From the NCBI RefSeq assembly GCF_019720735.1, contig NZ_CP081302.1, positions 62,001-126,000 of the forward strand: a stretch of DNA of 64,000 nt, in the 5' to 3' direction. The notes beneath the pieces are model-generated. The model had not been told where the DNA came from and did no database searches. It worked only from the letters and a program-made list of their open reading frames with translations. The translations under genes were made by a program, and so were the position numbers. The DNA is from Mycoplasma sp. Ms02 (GTDB lineage: Bacteria; Bacillota_I; Bacilli_A; Mycoplasmatales; Metamycoplasmataceae). Within the stretch, counting starts at the first letter, position 1; each line of letters begins with the position of its first letter. Shown here piece after piece: positions 58,979 to 64,000 of the stretch.

Positions 58979-60338
58979 CTGTACTATAGTCTCATTTTTG
59001 ATCTTTATCCATTAAGTGGATAGAGTCAATTGTTCAGTCTAAATAAACTTCTTCACCTAATTCAAATTTCTTAGCTGTTTCAACATAAATTTTTTGATCT
59101 TCTTCTTCAAGTTCAACTGTTAAAAAGTAGTAACTTCCACGGTATGACATTTCTGTTACTTTACCTACAAGTTTTGTATCTGATTTTGGCTTAACATTAG
59201 TAATATCAATGTCTTCAGGTCTGATTAAGGCATCTAAATCTTCTGGATTAGCAAACTCTTTAAGTTTTGAAATTGTTTTAAAAGTTTTACCAAACATTTC
59301 AACTTTGTTATCTTCTTCCATTGAAGCGTTGTAGATATTTGAATCACCAATAAATGATGCAATTCATTTGTTTACAGGGTAATCGTAAATATTTTTTGGT
59401 GTGTCATATTGTTCAATTCTACCATCACGAACAACTGCGATTCTATCTGATAGCTCAAGAGCTTCATCTTGGTCGTGAGTAACAAAAACGAATGTTAGAC
59501 CTAATTCTTTTTGAATGCTTCTTAATAAAACTTGCATTTTTTGACGAATTTTAGCGTCAAGAGCTGAAAGAGGCTCATCAAGAAGTAAAATGTCTGGTTC
59601 AATAACCAACGAACGTGCTAATGCAACACGTTGCTTCATACCTCCTGATAGCTCAGAAATATGTCTTTTTTCATTTCCGACAAGACCTACAAGCTCGATC
59701 ATTTTGTTAATTTTTTCTGACATTTCTGCTTCAGTCATTTTTCTCTTGAAATATCTATTTTCAAAAGCTTGTTTTTTAAGATTTACATAATTTTCTCAGT
59801 ATGAATATTTAAAGTCTGAATCATCAAGTCAATCTTGACGTTTTTTATATTTAAAAGTATTTGGTTGTAAAGTTTCAAGTTCTTTTTCATATTCCTCTTG
59901 AATCTTGTCAAGTTTTTTCATTTCAGCTTGCGCTTTTTCTGTTCATTTGACAATTTTTTGTTCAAGTGCTTTTACGTGTTTTTCGTTAATTGTTTCTTTT
60001 GGTACTCTTTTTAATTTAAGTCCGTAACGAATATTTCCTTCAACATTTAAGTGAGGGAAAAGGGCGTAATCTTGGAAAATTGTTGAAACATTTCTTTTGT
60101 GAGCTGGTAGATCTTTAATATCTAAGTTATTAAATTTAATTTCTCCACGTGTTGCTCATTCAAAACCACCTAATAATCTCAATATTGTGGTTTTACCTGA
60201 TCCTGAAGGACCTAAAAGTGTTACAAATTCTCCTTTATTAATGATTAAATCGACATTATCTAAAACTCTTTTATCACCGAATTCTTTAACAACTTCTTTA
60301 AGTTCGATGATTGCGTTTGATTTGTTTTTTTGTGACAT
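58962..60338 (-). CDS. potA: Polyamine ABC transporter ATPase PotA
   Basis: The product has 458 residues; the usual length is near 370. The Walker A is GPSGSGKT (residues 43-50) and the Q-loop is [15 protein letters not shown] charged helical insertion of roughly 100 residues follows ([20 protein letters not shown]). Then come the signature [15 protein letters not shown], Walker [13 protein letters not shown] and the H-loop [20 protein letters not shown]. The C-terminal regulatory TOBE-like domain contains [10 protein letters not shown]. All catalytic motifs are present. The insertion between Q-loop and signature is a mollicute trait. It is the first gene of the operon, with AGGAGG before the ATG. 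Confidence 0.95.
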
Positions 60339-60518
60339 ATAAACCTCCTAATTATTTTTAAACAAACCTAAACTTTTAGGGAGGCTTTATCAAATGCAAA
60401 TAGTGAGAAAAATTCCACGAAAAAACGTAATGTTGGATACTCAACATCAGTGAAAACTGCTAGGATAATTCTCGCTAATTTTTGGTGCAAATTCTTAATG
60501 CAATTTTTCATAAAAACT
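60339..60518 (-). promoter_or_regulatory. Leader of the pot operon with hairpins, possible attenuator
   Basis: A TATAAT on the minus strand (60519-60524) would give a leader near 170 nt. It contains TGTTG-AGTATC-CAACA and, close to the ribosome site, CCTAAA-AG-TTTAGG followed by TTTGTTT, which has the shape of a weak terminator. No long gene lies here. A short plus-strand frame (24 codons from ATG 60394, GGGAGG upstream) is not convincing. Confidence 0.4.
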
Positions 60519-60562
60519 ATTATAAATGCATAACAAAAAAAATAAAGAAAAAAACAGATTTT

Positions 60563-60592
60563 TTGCAATTCAAAAACTGTAATTGCTATAAT
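60563..60592 (+). promoter_or_regulatory. Promoter of the LemA-like gene
   Basis: TTGCAA (60563-60568), an 18-nt spacer and TGCTATAAT (hexamer 60587-60592) make one of the best promoters in the window. It is divergent from the pot leader. Confidence 0.75.
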
Positions 60593-60655
60593 GATTTAAA
60601 TATTAAAGACAAATAAATCATAAATTTACATACATTATTGCTTCATAGGGGTTTT

Positions 60656-61150
60656 ATGAAAAAAAACATCAATAAAAAACTAGTTAAATTTAGCTTTATT
60701 TTTGTTATTCCTTATTTGATTTTCAGACGTCAGAAATCACAGCTTTTGCAACTTGAAAACGAAATGAAAAATTTAATCCTTTTAATCGAGGCTCAAATGA
60801 TCAAAAAGCAAGAAAGTTATTCTCGTTTTTTAGAAGTAAAAAATATAAATAATGTTCAAATCAATGATCCATTTGAAACAATAAAAAATAATTTAAATTT
60901 TGATTTAAAAAAAAGATCAAAAGATCTGAAAAAAGTTTATAAAAATTTAAATGAATTTGAGATCGATCTAAATATAAAAGCAAAAAATGAAATTAAAGAA
61001 ATAATCAAAATAGTTGAGCAAGAAAACACAATAGCATTGCAACTTTTCGAAAACTCAAGAGTAAAATACAATGAGATTTTAGGTGGTTTATTCAATTCAT
61101 TACACACAGAGAATGCAAATAAGCAAGCTATAGAAACGTTTGTAAAATAG
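60656..61150 (+). CDS. LemA-like membrane protein, second copy
   Basis: The product has 164 residues. I chose the ATG at 60656, because ATAGGGGTTTT precedes it; a TTG six codons upstream is in frame. There is one N-terminal TM (FSFIFVIPYLIF) after a basic start, then a helical domain. SQLLQLENEMKNLILLIEAQMIKKQESYSRFL corresponds to the LemA helix with Q-L-K-x-R-x-x-L-I, and NSRVKYNEILGGLFNSL to the family's R-x-Y-N motif. It is shorter and more diverged than the lemA at 10231. Function is unknown. Confidence 0.65.
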   Translation: MKKNINKKLVKFSFIFVIPYLIFRRQKSQLLQLENEMKNLILLIEAQMIKKQESYSRFLEVKNINNVQINDPFETIKNNLNFDLKKRSKDLKKVYKNLNEFEIDLNIKAKNEIKEIIKIVEQENTIALQLFENSRVKYNEILGGLFNSLHTENANKQAIETFVK

Positions 61151-61206
61151 CATATTAACATTACAAACTTATTTCAGTTAACAACAAAAGCGTTTGCATT
61201 TTATTT

Positions 61207-61233
61207 TTAGCAATCAAATATTTTATTTGCTAA
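61207..61233. promoter_or_regulatory. Degenerate CIRCE operator of dnaJ
   Basis: TTAGCAATC, a 9-nt spacer and ATTTGCTAA keep the 9-9-9 layout and the outer TTAGCA / TGCTAA of CIRCE (TTAGCACTC-N9-GAGTGCTAA). It lies just upstream of TAAAAT (61240-61245) and 22 nt before the dnaJ start, so HrcA binding would block transcription. Confidence 0.8.
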
Positions 61234-61239
61234 ATGTGT

Positions 61240-61245
61240 TAAAAT
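61240..61245 (+). promoter_or_regulatory. -10 box of dnaJ
   Basis: TAAAAT lies 6 nt after the CIRCE-like element and 9 nt before the ATG, which would make the mRNA almost leaderless. No Shine-Dalgarno sequence is seen. Confidence 0.5.
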
Positions 61246-61254
61246 AATAACACT

Positions 61255-62358
61255 ATGAGCAAAAAAAGAGATTACTATGAAGTTTTAGGTGTTGCTAAAA
61301 ACGCAACTGATCAAGAAATTAAGAAAGCTTACCGTAAGCTTGCTATGAAATATCACCCTGATAAACTAAAGGATGGTTCATCAGATGAGAAAATGAGAGA
61401 AGTAAATGAAGCTTATGAAGTTTTATCTGATGCTAAAAAGAGAGCTAATTATGATCAATTTGGTCACGAAGGTGCTAATGCAGGATTTAACTCTGGAGGC
61501 TTTAATGCAGGTGGTTTTGGAGATTTCGGAGATATTTTTAGCGACTTTTTCTCAGGCTTTGGTGGTCGTTCGCAAAAAAGAAGTGGACCTCAAACTGGTG
61601 ATGATTATAAAACAGAAATTGAAATCAGTTTTATGGAAATGATCAAAGGTGTTTCTTTGAAACGCAAATTTGATAAATATGAACTTTGTCTTTTCTGTAA
61701 TGGTTCAGGGGCTAGAAGTGCTTCAGATATCCAAACTTGTTCAACATGTAATGGAGCAGGTCAAGTAATTAAAAATACAAGAAATCCATTTTTTGGAATC
61801 ATGCAATCAAGAGAAGTTTGTCACGATTGTTCTGGTCAAGGTACAAAAGTTGGTCACAAATGTGGCGAATGTAAAGGTAAAAAATACATCAAGAACCATA
61901 AAGAGGCAACAATCAACATTCCTGCAGGAGTCAAAAGTGGTTCAAGAATGATTCTAAAAGGTTATGGAGCTAAAGGGCACAATGGTGGCCCTGCTGGTGA
62001 CTTATATGTTTTCATAATCGTTAAAGATCATCCGTTTTGAAAACGCGATGGAGACAATATTATTATGAACTTCGATGTTTCAGTTTTAGACATTTTAAAC
62101 GAGAATGCTGTTGAGGTTCCAACACCATATGGTATTCAAAAAATTAAAATGAAAAAATCTTACACAACAGGAAAAATTCTTAAACTGGACAAGGCAGGAA
62201 TTCAGTCATCAAGAATGACAGGCGACATGAAATTGATCATAAATGTAATATTGCCTGAATTAAGCAAAAAAGATGAAAAAAAACTTATTGAACTAACTAA
62301 GAATCTTGAAGATTCAAGCAACCAAAGTTTTGTCAAAAATGTAATGAAATATTCATAA
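61255..62358 (+). CDS. dnaJ: Chaperone protein DnaJ
   Basis: The product has 367 residues. The J-domain (residues 1-70) has YHPDKLKDG with the HPD triad. A Gly/Phe-rich linker follows ([19 protein letters not shown]). The zinc region has four repeats: [24 protein letters not shown] and CGECKGKK (the last lacks the final Gly). C-terminal substrate-binding domains follow ([19 protein letters not shown], and [14 protein letters not shown]). One TGA Trp falls in HPFWKRDGDN. It stimulates DnaK ATPase. The CIRCE-like element implies heat-shock control. Confidence 0.98.
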
Positions 62359-62383
62359 AAACGGGATCCCGTTTTTATTTTTT
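62357..62383 (+). terminator. Terminator of dnaJ
   Basis: AAAAACGGGATCCCGTTTTT is followed by ATTTTTTT, overlapping the stop. Confidence 0.9.
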
Positions 62384-62549
62384 TATCTGTGAAACAGTTC
62401 TAAAAGTAAAACAAATTATATTTAAAGGTATTACCACGAAGAAAGAGTAAGATATATACAAATAATTCGACTATAAAAAATCAAAACTTTTTTGTGTTTA
62501 AAATCATGAATTACAAAGATACAGTGAACATTGATTGAAAGGTGTGTAA

Positions 62550-62921
62550 ATGAGACAAAACGGTAGACAGTTTTTGGAAATAGCAAAAAGAAACAAAAAA
62601 GACGAGTTTTACACACAAATGCATGATATAGAAAGTGAGCTTTCTTACTATCAAGACAAATTTCAAGGGAAAGTTGTATATTACAACTGCGATGATCCTC
62701 AAAAAAGTAACTTTTTTAAGTATTTTTACACTAATTTTTCAAAACTAAAACTAAAGAAACTGATTGCGACCAGCTATTCTAAAGAAGGAAAAGCAAAGTT
62801 AAAAAGAAGGGTAAGTTTTATACCTTTAAAAAGTTGTGGTTTTTCGAGTAAAACACATTATCAAGAAAAAAACCATTACTCTAACCACACAAATGCAATA
62901 AATCTGATAACAAGGCCTTAA
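62550..62921 (+). pseudogene. Truncated EcoRI-type adenine methyltransferase
   Basis: The ATG at 62550 follows GAAAGGTGTGTAA. The 123 codons start RNKKDEFYTQMHDIESELSYY, then VVYYNCDDPQKSNFFKYFY and LKLKKLIATSY. These match the N terminus of EcoRI-family N6-adenine methyltransferases (K-D-E-F-Y-T-Q, N-C-D-D-P). The NPPF catalytic motif and the rest (normally 300 or more residues) are missing. After GKAKLKRR the sequence is basic and unfamiliar, so a deletion joined it to other DNA. It is probably inactive. Confidence 0.75.
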
Positions 62922-63104
62922 ACAATAATAGTTCGATTCAAATGAAAACTAATCGTGAAACTTCTAAAGCTAACCAATCTCAATTTTTGATTACTTAATC
63001 CTAAATTCCTTTTTTCGTTTCTAATTCAGGATCCTAAGAAGGTTTTTTTGTTTTTAAATTCTATAAAGCAGTTTATATAGCAAATGTAAACGGTTTTTAT
63101 TTTG
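62922..63104. other. Non-coding stretch between methyltransferase stub and hsdS
   Basis: The AT-rich sequence has short frames only. I see no tRNA, repeat or recognisable gene remnant in it. Confidence 0.4.
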
Positions 63105-63110
63105 TATAAT
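63105..63110 (+). promoter_or_regulatory. -10 box of hsdS
   Basis: TATAAT lies 49 nt upstream of the ATG before the GA repeat. Confidence 0.6.
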
Positions 63111-63119
63111 TTAGCTAAC

Positions 63120-63137
63120 TTATGGGTTTAACCATAA
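63120..63137. promoter_or_regulatory. Small palindrome between hsdS promoter and ribosome site
   Basis: TTATGG-GTTTAA-CCATAA lies just past the expected transcription start. It could be an operator or an RNA hairpin. Confidence 0.35.
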
Positions 63138-63158
63138 AAAACAGGGAAGGTATTTAGA

Positions 63159-64000
63159 ATGAGAGAGAGAGAGAGAGAGAGAGAGCTAATCAGCCACAAT
63201 TAAGGTTTCAAGGGTTCGAGGGTGAGTGAAAGCTCAATAAATTGAGTGACATTGTTTTCTACCAAAACGGTAAAAGCTTTGAATCGTTTCAATCTGATCA
63301 AGGCAAGTATTCGCTTGTTAAAATGAATTCTGTTAATTTTGATGGTGTGTTTAAAGAGTCAGGAAAATTTATAGACCTTGAAGCACAAACATTACTAAAA
63401 GACGATATTATCATGATTGTCAGTGACATTGGTTTTGGAAACCTTATAGGTCTTTGTGGTGTAATACCCGAAAACAATAAATACGTACTTAACACTCATA
63501 CAGCACTTTTGAGATTAAATCAATTAGAAAATAATTCAATATATGTGCAAAATTTCATTAATAAAAATCAACCTTATTTCAAAAAGAATTGTCTCGGAAT
63601 GTCTCAACTTCATATTACAAAATCGTCAATATTAGACTTTCCAATATATACTCCTTTCATAGCAGAGCAAGTAAAAATTGGCAAAAATCTTCGGTTTGTT
63701 CTTGATATTTTTGAATCCTCTATCAAAATAATTGAATTTAAAATAGTTCTTAAACAAACTCTTTTATCAAAACTGTTAATAAAAAATAATAGCTCGCTAC
63801 CCGATTTCAGATTTAAAGGTTTTGAAGACGAATGAACTTATAAATCATGATCTGAAATTGTAGAAAAGATATCAAAAAACTCAAACGATAATACTTTACC
63901 TAAGCTTGAATATGAAGATATTGACAAAGGGAACGGAGTTTTAAATAAAGATATTTCAAATAAGTTTGACAACAGAAAGGGAATACTTTTTGAACCTGGT
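63159..64000 (+). CDS. hsdS: Type I restriction specificity subunit HsdS, phase-variable and out of frame in this copy (3' end outside window)
   Basis: An ATG at 63159 with AGGGAAGG upstream runs straight into (GA)12. In that frame translation stops after 14 codons. The HsdS frame begins just after the tract: PQLRFQGFEGEWKLNKLSDIV, a target-recognition domain (YQNGKSFESFQSDQGKYSLV, NTHTALLRL, CLGMSQLHITKSSILDF), a conserved helix (QTLLSKLLI), then a second start of the same kind, PDFRFKGFEDEWTYKSWSEIV, for domain 2. The P-x-x-R-F-x-G-F motif before each domain is typical. Removing one GA (or adding two) would join ATG and body in frame. It would set the DNA target of an HsdRM complex; hsdM and hsdR are not in the window. 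Confidence 0.85.
63161..63184. repeat. Dinucleotide repeat (GA)12 at the start of hsdS
   Basis: Twelve perfect GA units begin with the G of the ATG. The tract lies inside the expected coding start, so slippage changes the reading frame of hsdS. Confidence 0.95.

Noticed and set aside
60368-60568. 66-codon minus-strand frame upstream of potA
   Set aside because: No ribosome site and unusual composition. The region reads better as the pot leader and promoter.

Overview
This window comes from a mollicute, most likely a Mycoplasma (Mycoplasmopsis/Metamycoplasma-type) species. UGA is read as tryptophan throughout: almost every long frame is interrupted only by TGA at positions where relatives carry Trp. 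The DNA is very AT-rich. The gene set is typical of the group: TTG/ATG starts with AGGAG sites, an F1Fo ATPase operon, a potABCD operon with oversized binding proteins, and giant surface proteins with simple-sequence tracts. I cannot name the species.

Layout. Positions 1-1262 hold the 3' end of a giant surface protein. It is an inverted, nearly identical copy (over 1.28 kb) of the 3' end of another giant gene at 32903-34164. Position 1294-10039 (minus) is a roughly 2,900-codon surface protein gene broken by one frameshift at an A8 tract. Position 10231-11969 (plus) is a lemA / DUF3137-type pair. Position 11993-13535 holds two adjacent type III toxin-antitoxin loci of ToxN/AbiQ type. Each has the order promoter, tandem antitoxin RNA repeats, terminator, toxin gene. 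One toxin is frameshifted and the other is intact. Position 13610-26428 (minus) is a 4,272-codon surface protein gene. Position 26500-27440 is a scar region: a TA repeat, a 13 x 12-nt minisatellite and two truncated genes meeting at a 28-bp inverted repeat. Position 27640-32876 is housekeeping: rpsB-tsf, rbfA, a DUF2779 gene, an azoreductase and a methyltransferase. Position 32903-41731 (minus) is a third giant surface protein. Position 42050-46002 holds two lipoproteins. Position 46174-53104 (minus) is the complete ATP synthase operon with an AtpI-like gene. Then come rpsT, potABC with two potD-like genes, a LemA-like gene, and dnaJ under a degenerate CIRCE. Position 62550-64000 is a restriction-modification remnant: a truncated EcoRI-type methyltransferase and a phase-variable hsdS with a GA12 tract.

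How it fits together. The window alternates conserved operons (translation, ATP synthesis or hydrolysis, polyamine uptake, chaperone) with a variable surface repertoire. The giant proteins share one plan: an N-terminal signal/TM segment, a unique domain of roughly 700-900 residues, arrays of about 100-residue Lipoprotein_17-like modules that end in a G-F/Y-K motif, GA-module-like helical repeats, and a C-terminal Trp-rich TM anchor with a basic tail. Several hypervariable tracts (A8, TA10, A14, A18, GA12, 12-nt x 13) and the large inverted repeat could generate switching. The type III antitoxin RNAs are the most striking element. Their repeats fold as H-type pseudoknots, and base-paired changes between repeat copies support that fold.
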